NCBI GenBank assembly: GCA_031417395.1
Contig: JANOVM010000057.1
Coordinates: 80,886 to 144,885, forward strand
Source of the DNA: JADKIH01 sp031417395
GTDB taxonomy: Bacteria; Bacteroidota; Bacteroidia; AKYH767-A; 2013-40CM-41-45
DNA length: 64,000 nucleotides
Direction of reading: 5' to 3'
Shown here: positions 16,141 through 23,969 of the stretch, in pieces
How positions within the stretch are numbered: the stretch's first letter is position 1
Layout: each line of letters begins with the position of its first letter
Notes under the pieces: generated by a model
Told to the model about the DNA's origin: nothing
Seen by the model: only the letters and a program-made list of their open reading frames with translations
Database searches by the model: none
Translations under genes and position numbers: made by a program

Positions 16141-16479
16141 ATGGACACACAAAAAGTTGATATGTTTATTATGGCCAACAGTAAATTTTTCGAAAGTCAC
16201 CATGTCATGCAAATCAGAGACAGACTGCTGCAGATTGAAGATGCCAAATGGAGTATGATTCAAACGATTCAGTTTAAAGACCCAACAACAAGTCTTATTG
16301 TTTCATTACTTGGCGGAAGTCTTGGCATTGACAGATTTTTAATAGGTGATACAGGCCTTGGTGTAGGAAAGCTGCTTACCTGCGGTGGACTTGGCATATG
16401 GGCCATTATTGACTGGTTCATGATTATGGGCGCAACAAGAGAGAAAAACATGATAAAACTTCAACCGTTTCTTGTCTGA
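16141..16479 (+). CDS. TM2-domain membrane protein
   Basis: This 112-aa protein has a short cytosolic N-terminus followed by a TM2 domain. The hallmarks are SLLGGSLGIDRFLIGD, with the loop aspartate, and GVGKLLTCGGLGIWAIIDW, a Gly-rich second helix ending in W-x-x-x-D. TM2 proteins are small inner-membrane proteins without a firmly known activity. It heads a tight four-gene cluster on the plus strand (TM2, DUF2752, DUF4870-like, M48 protease). DUF2752 genes often accompany TM2 genes, so a joint envelope role is likely. Confidence 0.85.
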   Translation: MDTQKVDMFIMANSKFFESHHVMQIRDRLLQIEDAKWSMIQTIQFKDPTTSLIVSLLGGSLGIDRFLIGDTGLGVGKLLTCGGLGIWAIIDWFMIMGATREKNMIKLQPFLV

Positions 16480-16487
16480 TCGTTAAC

Positions 16488-16898
16488 TTGAATAAACAAA
16501 AACTATATATATTATTATTGGTTGCTTGTCTGGCAGGATTTAGCTGGCTTGCCATTTCTTTTCATTCGGCTGATTTGTCAAACAATGATAAAAGCATTTG
16601 TCTTATTAAACAGGTCACCGGATTGCCCTGTCCTTCCTGTGGAGCAACAAGGTCCATTATTCTATTTGTAAATGGAGATTTCAAGGATGCAATGTTTTAT
16701 AATCCTATTGGAATAATTCTATTGATAATTATGATATCCGCTCCTGTCTGGATTGCCATCGATTATTTTAGGAATAAAGAATCTCTCTTTCATTTTTATT
16801 TAAAGGCTGAAAAAGTAATTAGGCGAAAACAATTTGCCATTCCCGCTGTTTTACTTGTACTCACAAATTGGATGTGGAATATTTATAAAGGACTATGA
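16488..16898 (+). CDS. DUF2752 membrane protein
   Basis: The 136-aa product has three or four membrane segments and the family signature LPCPSCGATRSI around residue 46, with two cysteines of the C-P-S-C-G type. After it comes NGDFKDAMFYNPIGI, also conserved. The start codon is TTG at 16488, nine bases after the TM2 stop; no ATG precedes the first helix. DUF2752 proteins have no established biochemical role, though the cysteine pair suggests metal or redox binding. The stop overlaps the next gene by four bases (ATGA), which supports translational coupling. Confidence 0.85.
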   Translation: MNKQKLYILLLVACLAGFSWLAISFHSADLSNNDKSICLIKQVTGLPCPSCGATRSIILFVNGDFKDAMFYNPIGIILLIIMISAPVWIAIDYFRNKESLFHFYLKAEKVIRRKQFAIPAVLLVLTNWMWNIYKGL

Positions 16899-17326
16899 AT
16901 TCAAACGGTAATTTTGTTTATACTCCGGGAGAGCATGAAGCAGAGAAGGCTTCTAACAGCTACCTTATGTCATTAATTGCTGTGATCGCAGGATTACCTT
17001 TGCCAATTATTAACCTGCTGGCAACCGTAATTTTTTACCTGGCGAACAGAAAATCGACATACTTTGTTCGCTGGCATTGTACACAGGCTCTGCTTTCGCA
17101 ATTTTCATTGTTGTTAATGAACAGTACCGGTTTTTGGTGGACAATTTCCATCATATTCAGTGATGAAAGAGTCACTACTCATTACATTGCTTATATGATT
17201 ACTATTTTCATTTTCAATCTGACGGAATTCATTGCTACCATTTACACAGCCATTCAAACCCGAAAGGGAATTCATGTTCAATGGTGGCTTTATGGAAATT
17301 TAACTAATATTGTTTGCAGACCTTGA
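16895..17326 (+). CDS. DUF4870-like small membrane protein
   Basis: This 143-aa protein has four hydrophobic segments. Features of the DUF4870/Tic20-like group are the start-of-domain pattern SYLMSLIAVIAGLPLPIINLL and the loop YFVRWHCTQALLSQ, which mirrors the usual 'FVRFHAxQALxxQ'. It overlaps DUF2752 by four bases and is followed after one base by the M48 gene. The family is thought to be helical inner-membrane protein of unknown role. Confidence in the family name is moderate, but the membrane topology is clear. Confidence 0.7.
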   Translation: MNSNGNFVYTPGEHEAEKASNSYLMSLIAVIAGLPLPIINLLATVIFYLANRKSTYFVRWHCTQALLSQFSLLLMNSTGFWWTISIIFSDERVTTHYIAYMITIFIFNLTEFIATIYTAIQTRKGIHVQWWLYGNLTNIVCRP

Positions 17327-17327
17327 A

Positions 17328-18134
17328 ATGAGAAAATTATTTATTGAAATATTAATTTTTATTGCTTTATTTTTCTCTCTCTGGTTTGCTTTGGGGCGCA
17401 TCGATTGGATGTCGTTATTCAAAATTGAACAGCTTACAAAATCTACCGAAGAGAAACTCGGAGATACCTTTTGGGAATTTTTCAGCAAAACAGAAACAGA
17501 AATTAAATCTACTTCCGTCAATAAATCCTTGGATTCATTGGTCAGTCATATATGCAAAGAAAATAATATAGACAGATCAACCATTAAATTGCATTTATTG
17601 CGGAAGCAAGATATAAATGCTTTTACACTTCCCAACCGACACATTGTTGTCTTTTCCGGATTGATAGAATCGTCTGAAAACGAAGCAGAACTTTGTGGGG
17701 TATTAGGACATGAAATGGCTCACATGGAGAAAAATCATGTGATGAAAAAACTTCTAAAAGAAGTTGGACTTTCTGTTTTAGTTTCCATGACATCAGGCAA
17801 AGGTAGTCCCGAAGCAGCTCGGCAGCTTGCTAAATTATTATCATCGTCAGCATACGACAGAAAACTCGAAAGCGAAGCAGACATTGCCTCTGTTGATTAT
17901 ATGATAAAAGCTGACATTGATCCTGCTCCTTTTGCTGATATCCTCTATCGGTTAGGAGATGAAGAAAAAAATATTCCCAATCAGGTTTATTGGATAAGCA
18001 CCCACCCTGAATCAAAAGAAAGAGCCGAAAATATTGTTCAATATATTAAAGGAAAAAAGATCATTAAGAAATCTGTTTTATCAGCCGGTGAATGGGAAAG
18101 AATGAAGGAAAAGCTCAGCGAAAAGGAGGATTAA
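17328..18134 (+). CDS. Membrane-anchored M48-family zinc metallopeptidase
   Basis: I take the ATG at 17328, one base after the upstream stop, because it begins directly with the anchor MRKLFIEILIFIALFFSLWF; a start 18 bp upstream would overlap. The catalytic zinc motif is LGHEMAHMEKNH near residue 130 (H-E-x-x-H), and the downstream glutamate ligand lies in DRKLESEADIASVDYM. The tail STHPESKERAENI is the typical M48C end. The enzyme is a single-pass protease facing the periplasm and may handle misfolded envelope proteins, as BepA-type relatives do. It closes the TM2/DUF2752/DUF4870 cluster, suggesting it processes or controls those membrane proteins. Confidence 0.88.
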   Translation: MRKLFIEILIFIALFFSLWFALGRIDWMSLFKIEQLTKSTEEKLGDTFWEFFSKTETEIKSTSVNKSLDSLVSHICKENNIDRSTIKLHLLRKQDINAFTLPNRHIVVFSGLIESSENEAELCGVLGHEMAHMEKNHVMKKLLKEVGLSVLVSMTSGKGSPEAARQLAKLLSSSAYDRKLESEADIASVDYMIKADIDPAPFADILYRLGDEEKNIPNQVYWISTHPESKERAENIVQYIKGKKIIKKSVLSAGEWERMKEKLSEKED

Positions 18135-18195
18135 CTCTATTTACATTTTGATGTTCATTATTATGAACTTTTTATTGCGCGATCAATCCTAAACA

Positions 18196-18611
18196 TTATT
18201 TACTGAATTTATCCTCTTTCCATTTCTTGGGGTTGTTTGCTATATAATTCTGAATATTTTTTAAAGCTTTCTCATCTCTGATTATGATATCATGGAAAAG
18301 AGACTGCCATTTAAACAGGGGATTGATTTTTTTAATCTCAAAAGTACATCTCCACTTATACCATCGAATAATGCGAGAAATGTTATCATTTAACATTGGG
18401 TTTTTATTACCGGCAAATTCACCTCTGGGTTTAATAAAAGATTCATCAAAAAGGTTGGGCACATTTTTTCTCCAAAGAAATGTTCACGGTTTTTAGTGCA
18501 TATAGTGATGAAATACCCGCCATTGCTGCCATAATCCCAGCCTTGTAAACGCATAGATTCTGTACTATATTTATTTTTAAATTTATCGGACATAAGAAAT
18601 CTAAACTCCAT
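18196..18611 (-). pseudogene. Decayed REP-associated (IS200-like Y1) transposase gene
   Basis: Two overlapping frames carry the two ends of a RAYT-type transposase. The first (18611-18390) gives KYSTESMRLQGWDYGSNGGY then FITICTKNREHFFGEK, the usual N-terminal strand. The second (18462-18196) gives the end: PLFKWQSLFHDIIIRDEKAL and IQNYIANNPKKW. The middle third, including the catalytic H-x-H (HUH) block, is missing, and the two parts are in different frames. It is clearly inactive. The gene probably once mobilised REP-like palindromes, which may relate to the palindromic repeats seen elsewhere in the window. Confidence 0.8.
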
Positions 18612-18996
18612 TTTGCAATACTATTTTCTTAATTATTTTTCAATTATGTGTTTTTGCAAAGGAAAAGAAAGATTATTATCAATAATTTATGATTTTGCTG
18701 TTCCTTTAATCTAATAACCACCTTTTATTATGGAGAATTAACGGTCAAAAATTAATATTCAGACAAATAAATAGCATCATTATACTACAAACGGAGTGAT
18801 TTTTTAATTTCATTTTCAGTTGGGAAAACAACGTACAATACAAATCCTTTGGGCGCGTGAGAATAAATACTCTGCCCTTGGGCTCCTAATATTAAAAAGA
18901 CCAGCATATTTTAATCGCCTGTATACAAGCTTAAGGAAATAAAAAAATATTTATTTACAGGATGGCTCAGATGGCTTGATTTTACTATATTTGGCC
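18612..18996. other. Non-coding stretch, possible small frame only
   Basis: This AT-rich spacer separates the transposase remnant from the next cargo gene. It contains one small minus-strand frame (listed separately) and, at 18986-18993, a TATATTTG element three bases before the ATG at 18997. Confidence 0.4.
18785..18907 (-). CDS. Doubtful 40-aa secreted peptide or gene remnant
   Basis: The frame runs from an ATG at 18907 to a TAG at 18785. Its start, MLVFLILGAQGQSIYSHAPK, resembles a signal peptide with a cleavage site at AQG-Q. The rest is short and has no recognisable motif. It could be the decayed start of a longer exported protein. No promoter is visible. Confidence 0.25.
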   Translation of the reverse strand: MLVFLILGAQGQSIYSHAPKGFVLYVVFPTENEIKKSLRL

Positions 18997-19932
18997 ATGT
19001 TTCAAAGGCCTGTACTCTATATAATTTATTTATTATTTTTTGCATTTGTTTCAAATGCACAAACACAATTAACTGTACGCAGTTTTGCCGAAGGATTTTA
19101 TCGACCTGCCACAGGAAAAATGGTAGCTGTTGTTGACCCGGTAAATAGTCCGTTAATATGTGATACTGCAGATATAGCTTTGTTAAACGATACAAGTTTT
19201 TTAACCGAATATTGTGCAAGGGTTGTTATTAATACCGATGGATATGGAGTTTGCACCATTCCTTCCACAATGAATGGAAGGTCATTTATCGTAGGACTTA
19301 AATACAGAAACACATTGCATTTATATAGCAACACTTCTAAGTTGATTAATGGACAACCGGTGTTTGTTGACCTAACTGATCCGTTAAATTGTTGTGGGAA
19401 TCCTGTTGTATTTCAGGGAGTAGCTATGGCTGCAAGTGGCGAAATTTCAAGTGCTGCTTTAGGTCTTGGTTTTTATGATGGTATTATGGAAGGACAAGAT
19501 ATGGCTGATATGGAAAACTCTATTTATTTTCAGGACACAGGCTATGTAATAACTGACTTAACAGGCGATGGATTAGTTGACAGCCTGGATTATTTTATCG
19601 AGCTGAATAATACAAATTTTACCTTGGTAGATTGTTATGTAAGTGATTGCAATTTACTGCCGACTAATATTTTTGAAACTCAAAATGAGAGCTTTAGTGT
19701 TTTCCCAAATCCTGCAATAAATAATTTTAATATTCACTTTAATCATTTTTTCGCTTCACTGAAAATTGAACTGTTTAATTCAACAGGTCAACTTGTTCTC
19801 CGGAGAAATTATGAAAAGCAGCAGGATGTTACTATTGATTGCTCCCGTATGGAAAATGGGCTTTATTATTTTGTAATCAATAATGAAGAAAATTACTTTT
19901 TCGGAAAAATATTACTGCTGAATGGACGTTGA
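18997..19932 (+). CDS. Secreted T9SS cargo with dockerin-like calcium motif
   Basis: I start at ATG 18997, not the upstream TTG, because the signal peptide MFQRPVLYIIYLLFFAFVSN begins there. The 311-aa product is a beta-rich exported protein. DLTGDGLVDSLDYFIELNN (around residue 190) matches the Ca-binding loop of dockerin type I/EF-hand segments (D-x-T-G-D-G-x-V-D). Only one such loop is present. The C-terminus is a T9SS tail: SVFPNPAINNF, LFNSTGQLVL, MENGLYYFVI. No catalytic domain is recognisable. A single dockerin-like loop next to a sorting tail is common in Bacteroidota cargo and need not mean a cellulosome. Confidence 0.78.
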   Translation: MFQRPVLYIIYLLFFAFVSNAQTQLTVRSFAEGFYRPATGKMVAVVDPVNSPLICDTADIALLNDTSFLTEYCARVVINTDGYGVCTIPSTMNGRSFIVGLKYRNTLHLYSNTSKLINGQPVFVDLTDPLNCCGNPVVFQGVAMAASGEISSAALGLGFYDGIMEGQDMADMENSIYFQDTGYVITDLTGDGLVDSLDYFIELNNTNFTLVDCYVSDCNLLPTNIFETQNESFSVFPNPAINNFNIHFNHFFASLKIELFNSTGQLVLRRNYEKQQDVTIDCSRMENGLYYFVINNEENYFFGKILLLNGR

Positions 19933-19976
19933 TTTCACAGGGCGGGATTAATTCTATTGATTGGAAAATTTTTTCA

Positions 19977-20002
19977 AAAGAGGAGTTTAATTTCCCCTCT
20001 TT
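19977..20002. terminator. Hairpin between convergent genes (likely bidirectional terminator)
   Basis: Arms AAAGAGG (19977-19983) and CCTCTTT (19996-20002) form a 7-bp stem between the cargo gene (+) and thiL (-). A T-run precedes it on the plus strand. It overlaps the thiL stop codon, so it can serve the plus-strand gene and perhaps both. Confidence 0.45.
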
Positions 20003-21036
20003 AATCCATCCCATCCCTGAGCAATAAGCTTTACTACATTCCCCGATTTATCAATTAAATTTACTCCCGATGCAGCATCTGTCATGTGGCCGATAATGGA
20101 TACATCAATATGTGAACGCAGTTTTTCATAATCTTCCTGCCTGACAGTAAATAGAAGTTCGTAATCTTCGCCGCCATTCAAAGCACAAACAGTAGGATCC
20201 AGGTTGAATTCACGGGCGCGATCGAAGGTTTGCGGATCGATGGGGATTTTATCTTCGTAAATAGTACAGCCTAGTTTTGAATGTTTGCATAAATGAAGTG
20301 TTTCAGAGGAAAGTCCATCAGAAATATCAATCATCGATGTGGGCTTCACACCAACTTCGCGTAACTTGTCTATAATATCTTTTCTTGCTTCAGGTTTTAA
20401 TTGTCTTTCCAGAATGTATTCATTCGAACTTAAATCGGGTTGAATCTTCGGATTGTCTAAAAATATTTTCTTCTCTCTCTCCAGTAATTGCAAACCAACA
20501 TAAGCACCACCAAGATCTCCGGAAACACACAATAAGTCATTTTCTTTTGCGCCGCTTCTGTAAACGAGTTCATCTTTTGTAGAAACTCCAATGGCTGTAA
20601 CGGAAAGTATGAGTCCGGAAGTTGACGATGTTGTATCTCCACCAACAAGATCAACATTGTATCGTTCGCAGGCAAGATTAATTCCTGCATACAACTCTTC
20701 CACAGCTTCCATAGAAAACCGATTCGACAATGCTATGCTAACCAGTATCTGTTTTGGTGTGGCATTCATTGCATAGATGTCACTTAAATTAACTGCTACA
20801 GCTTTATAACCTAAATGCTTCAATGGATGAAACATCAAATCAAAATGAACACCTTCAACAAGCATATCTGTTGTCACAACAGTCATCTGTTCGCCATTGG
20901 CAATTACAGCAGCATCGTCACCAATACCTTTAATGCTGTCAGGGTTTTTCAACTCAATCGCTTCAGCAATTCTGTCAATCAAAGCAAATTCTCCTAGCGA
21001 ACTCAACTCAGTACGATTATTTCTATTTTCAAACAT
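19987..21036 (-). CDS. thiL: Thiamine-monophosphate kinase
   Basis: The 349-aa protein matches ThiL of the AIR-synthase fold, which phosphorylates thiamine monophosphate to thiamine pyrophosphate in the cytoplasm. Visible blocks are SIKGIGDDAAVIA (nucleotide and Mg binding), TTDMLVEGVHFDL, VNLSDIYAMNATP, LVGGDTTSS and MIDISDGLSS, then NGGEDYELLFTV near the C-terminus. Length and motif order are normal. It is transcribed away from the suf cluster; the 237-bp spacer between them holds both promoters, a tandem 16-bp repeat and a palindrome. No other thiamine gene lies in the window. Confidence 0.94.
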   Translation of the reverse strand: MFENRNNRTELSSLGEFALIDRIAEAIELKNPDSIKGIGDDAAVIANGEQMTVVTTDMLVEGVHFDLMFHPLKHLGYKAVAVNLSDIYAMNATPKQILVSIALSNRFSMEAVEELYAGINLACERYNVDLVGGDTTSSTSGLILSVTAIGVSTKDELVYRSGAKENDLLCVSGDLGGAYVGLQLLEREKKIFLDNPKIQPDLSSNEYILERQLKPEARKDIIDKLREVGVKPTSMIDISDGLSSETLHLCKHSKLGCTIYEDKIPIDPQTFDRAREFNLDPTVCALNGGEDYELLFTVRQEDYEKLRSHIDVSIIGHMTDAASGVNLIDKSGNVVKLIAQGWDGLKRGN

Positions 21037-21068
21037 AGCGCTAAGATCTTTATAAATTAGTTAATCCG

Positions 21069-21132
21069 ATAACTATCGGATCATATAACTATCGGATAAT
21101 ATAGCTATCGGGTCATATATCTATCCAATCGT
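21069..21132. repeat. Four tandem 16-bp units upstream of thiL
   Basis: Units at 21069, 21085, 21101 and 21117 follow the pattern ATAACTATCGGATCAT with a few changes; the last is degenerate. They lie 33-96 bp upstream of the thiL start, in the divergent spacer with the suf promoter. Confidence 0.75.
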
Positions 21133-21161
21133 TAATTCTTAATTCATTAATGCCATAATTA

Positions 21162-21174
21162 GTCCCGTAGGGAC
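21162..21174. repeat. GTCCCGTAGGGAC palindrome of a common Bacteroidota repeat
   Basis: The 13-bp palindrome is followed by AAAATATCGGTACC. I recall this combination as an abundant intergenic repeat in Bacteroidota. Here it sits just upstream of the suf promoter. Confidence 0.6.
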
Positions 21175-21212
21175 AAAATATCGGTACCACCCCCACTCTT
21201 CCCCAACAACTC

Positions 21213-21243
21213 TTGCAATAAGTAACCAAAAGAACTACCTTTG
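21213..21243 (+). promoter_or_regulatory. Promoter of the suf cluster
   Basis: TTG (21213-21215), a 20-bp spacer and TACCTTTG (21236-21243) match the Bacteroidota housekeeping promoter. Transcription would start near 21250, giving a leader of about 25 nt before the A-type carrier ATG at 21274. Confidence 0.7.
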
Positions 21244-21273
21244 TAGCTGATAATAAAGCAGAAAGGAATAAAA

Positions 21274-21600
21274 ATGATTACTGTAACAGATCGGGCAAAG
21301 GAAAAAGCCCTTGAATTAATCGAAAAAGAGCATAAACCAGGCGATTCATTTATTCGCGTTGGTGTAGAAGGCGGCGGATGTTCGGGTTTAACTTACAAGC
21401 TGGAGTTTGATAATGTACAAAAACCGGACGACAAAGTATTTGAAGATAAGGGTATTAAGATTGTTTGTGATAAGAAAAGCTTCCTTTATTTAATTGGAAC
21501 GGAATTGGATTTCAGCGATGGACTTAATGGAAAAGGCTTTCTTTTCCAAAATCCTAATGCTTCCAGAACTTGTGGATGCGGAGAGAGCTTTTCTGTCTGA
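21274..21600 (+). CDS. sufA: A-type Fe-S carrier (SufA/IscA family)
   Basis: This 108-aa protein has the three invariant cysteines of A-type carriers: GGGCSGLTYKLEF (Cys near residue 36) and, at the C-terminus, SRTCGCGESFSV. These bind a 2Fe-2S or 4Fe-4S cluster that is handed to target proteins. It opens the suf cluster behind a clear promoter and is 96 bp ahead of sufB. The symbol follows from its place with sufBCDS; the family alone cannot separate SufA from IscA or ErpA. Confidence 0.88.
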   Translation: MITVTDRAKEKALELIEKEHKPGDSFIRVGVEGGGCSGLTYKLEFDNVQKPDDKVFEDKGIKIVCDKKSFLYLIGTELDFSDGLNGKGFLFQNPNASRTCGCGESFSV

Positions 21601-21696
21601 TATTTTTTTTCCCAATTTTTGCTCTTTAGAATGAGTATAAATAAGGATTAAATAATTGAATATCAATATTATATAATCAATTTTGAATAAAAAATC

Positions 21697-23142
21697 ATGA
21701 GCGAAGACCTCAAATTATTAGACGATATTTCCCAGAATGAGTACAAATACGGCTTCGTAAGCAATTTCGAATCGGATAATGCTCCCATGGGTTTGAGCGA
21801 AGATATTGTTCGTTTTATTTCTCTAAAAAAGAAGGAACCCGAATGGCTTCTTGAATGGCGTTTGAAAGCATATCGTCACTGGCTTACCATGACAGAGCCG
21901 GCCTGGGCACACATTCATTATCCGAAAATAGATTTTCAAAATATCATTTATTATTCTGCGCCAAAACAAAAAATTGTTTTGAATAGTCTGGATGAGTTGG
22001 ATCCTGAAATTAAATTGACATTCGATAAACTCGGCATCTCACTTGAAGAACAAAAGCGTTTAGCAAATGTTGCTGTCGATGCAGTTATTGACAGCGTATC
22101 CGTTAAGACAACCTTTCGTGAAGCACTTGGAGAACTGGGTATAATCTTCTGTTCCTTCAGCGAAGCTGTTCACGAACATCCTGAGCTCATTAAAAAATAT
22201 CTTGGCTCTGTTGTTCCTCCTACGGATAATTTTTATGCAGCTTTGAATAGTGCTGTATTCAGCGACGGATCTTTCTGCTATATTCCGAAAGGCGTTCGTT
22301 GTCCGATGGAATTATCAACATACTTCCGAATTAACTCTGCAGGAACCGGACAGTTCGAACGCACACTTATCATTGCCGACGAAGGATCATATGTTAGCTA
22401 TCTTGAAGGTTGCACTGCACCTATGAGAGATGAGAATCAATTGCATGCCGCTGTAGTTGAAATATATTCTCACAAAAATGCTCAGGTAAAATACTCTACC
22501 GTACAAAACTGGTATCCGGGAAACAAAGAAGGCAAGGGCGGCATTTATAATTTTGTAACTAAACGCGGCATTTGTGCAGAAGAGAATTCAAAAATTTCCT
22601 GGACGCAGGTAGAAACCGGTTCCGCTATTACCTGGAAATATCCCAGTGTAATTTTAAAAGGCGATAACTCCATTGGTGAATTTTACAGTGTTGCCGTTAC
22701 AAACAATTATCAGCAGGCCGATACAGGAACAAAGATGATTCACCTCGGCAAAAACACAAAAAGCACAATTATATCCAAAGGAATTTCCGGAGGATTTAGT
22801 AATAATAGTTACCGCGGACTTGTACGCATTTCCAAAAAAGCAGAAAATGCACGTAACTTTTCTCAATGCGATTCTCTTTTGCTTGGTGATAAATGCGGAG
22901 CACATACCTTTCCATACCTTGAAGTAAGCAATAAATCAGCCATTGTCGAGCACGAAGCAACTACATCGAAAGTTGGCGAAGATCAGATATTTTATTGTAA
23001 CCAGCGAGGTATATCAACGGAAGATGCTGTCGGCCTTATTGTGAATGGATATTGCAAAGAAGTATTTAATCAACTACCAATGGAATTTGCTGTTGAAGCA
23101 CAAAAGCTTCTTGCAATTTCTTTGGAAGGTAGTGTTGGATAA
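21697..23142 (+). CDS. sufB: Fe-S cluster assembly scaffold SufB
   Basis: The 481-aa product matches SufB along its full length. Diagnostic stretches are EPEWLLEWRLKAYRHW, VHEHPELIKKYLG, FSDGSFCYIPKGVRCPMELS, SYLEGCTAPMRDENQLHAAV, and near the C-terminus HEATTSKVGEDQIFYCNQRG. SufB forms the SufBC2D scaffold with SufC and SufD, where iron and sulfur are assembled; the conserved Cys in EGCTAP lies in the core. It acts in the cytoplasm. It follows the A-type carrier and precedes sufC by 56 bp. Confidence 0.96.
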   Translation: MSEDLKLLDDISQNEYKYGFVSNFESDNAPMGLSEDIVRFISLKKKEPEWLLEWRLKAYRHWLTMTEPAWAHIHYPKIDFQNIIYYSAPKQKIVLNSLDELDPEIKLTFDKLGISLEEQKRLANVAVDAVIDSVSVKTTFREALGELGIIFCSFSEAVHEHPELIKKYLGSVVPPTDNFYAALNSAVFSDGSFCYIPKGVRCPMELSTYFRINSAGTGQFERTLIIADEGSYVSYLEGCTAPMRDENQLHAAVVEIYSHKNAQVKYSTVQNWYPGNKEGKGGIYNFVTKRGICAEENSKISWTQVETGSAITWKYPSVILKGDNSIGEFYSVAVTNNYQQADTGTKMIHLGKNTKSTIISKGISGGFSNNSYRGLVRISKKAENARNFSQCDSLLLGDKCGAHTFPYLEVSNKSAIVEHEATTSKVGEDQIFYCNQRGISTEDAVGLIVNGYCKEVFNQLPMEFAVEAQKLLAISLEGSVG

Positions 23143-23198
23143 AAATGATAAAAAATTCTTTTTGAATTGAAGAGACAGAAAGAAAATAATTAATAAAA

Positions 23199-23969
23199 AT
23201 GAACTTACTCGAAATAAAAAACTTAAAAGCCTCCATTGAAGGCAAAGAAATCTTAAAAGGACTTTCGCTTACAATAAAACCCGGTGAAGTGCATGCTATT
23301 ATGGGACCAAACGGTTCCGGAAAAAGCACATTGGCTTCTGTACTTGCAGGTAGAGAAGAATATGAAGTGACAGGAGGAGAGGTATTATTTAAAGGCACAG
23401 ACATTCTTGAATTATCTCCGGAAGATAGAGCACGTAAAGGATTGTTTCTCGCTTTTCAATATCCTGTAGAAATTCCGGGTGTTACGAATGCAAATTTTTT
23501 GAAGACAGCATTAAATGAAGTACGTAAATCGAAAAACCTGGCACCGCTCGATTCAAAAGATTTTTTATTATTGATGAAAGAGAAAATGAAACTCGTGGAA
23601 ATCGATAAAGCCATGACGCAGCGTTCCGTAAATGAAGGTTTCAGCGGAGGCGAAAAAAAGAGAAATGAAATTTTTCAGATGGCCATGCTTGAACCTGAAC
23701 TTGCCGTTTTAGATGAAACAGATTCAGGTTTGGATATTGATGCTTTGAGAATTGTTGCCAACGGTGTCAATTCGCTTCGCAATAAAGAACGGTCATTCGT
23801 AGTAATTACACATTACCAGCGATTGCTTGACTACATCGTTCCGGATTTCGTTCACGTTTTATACAATGGACGCATAGTAAAATCAGGCACTAAAGAATTG
23901 GCTTTCGAACTGGAGGAAAAAGGATACGATTGGATTAAAGAACAAACTCCTATTACAACACATAATTGA
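23199..23969 (+). CDS. sufC: SufC ATPase of the Fe-S scaffold
   Basis: This 256-aa ABC-type ATPase has Walker A GPNGSGKST near residue 35, the Q-loop (FLAFQYPVEIPG), the signature SGGEKKRNE and Walker B LAVLDETDSGLD, followed by the H-loop (VVITHYQRLL). The D-E-T-D-S-G-L-D block is specific to SufC as against transporter ATPases. It powers conformational change of the SufB-SufD pair and has no membrane partner. Its stop overlaps the sufD start by one base (TGATG), so translation is probably coupled. Confidence 0.96.
   Translation: MNLLEIKNLKASIEGKEILKGLSLTIKPGEVHAIMGPNGSGKSTLASVLAGREEYEVTGGEVLFKGTDILELSPEDRARKGLFLAFQYPVEIPGVTNANFLKTALNEVRKSKNLAPLDSKDFLLLMKEKMKLVEIDKAMTQRSVNEGFSGGEKKRNEIFQMAMLEPELAVLDETDSGLDIDALRIVANGVNSLRNKERSFVVITHYQRLLDYIVPDFVHVLYNGRIVKSGTKELAFELEEKGYDWIKEQTPITTHN

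Noticed and set aside
19555..19630. Cellulosome-type dockerin
   Set aside because: Only one Ca-binding loop is present and no cohesin or scaffold gene is in the window.
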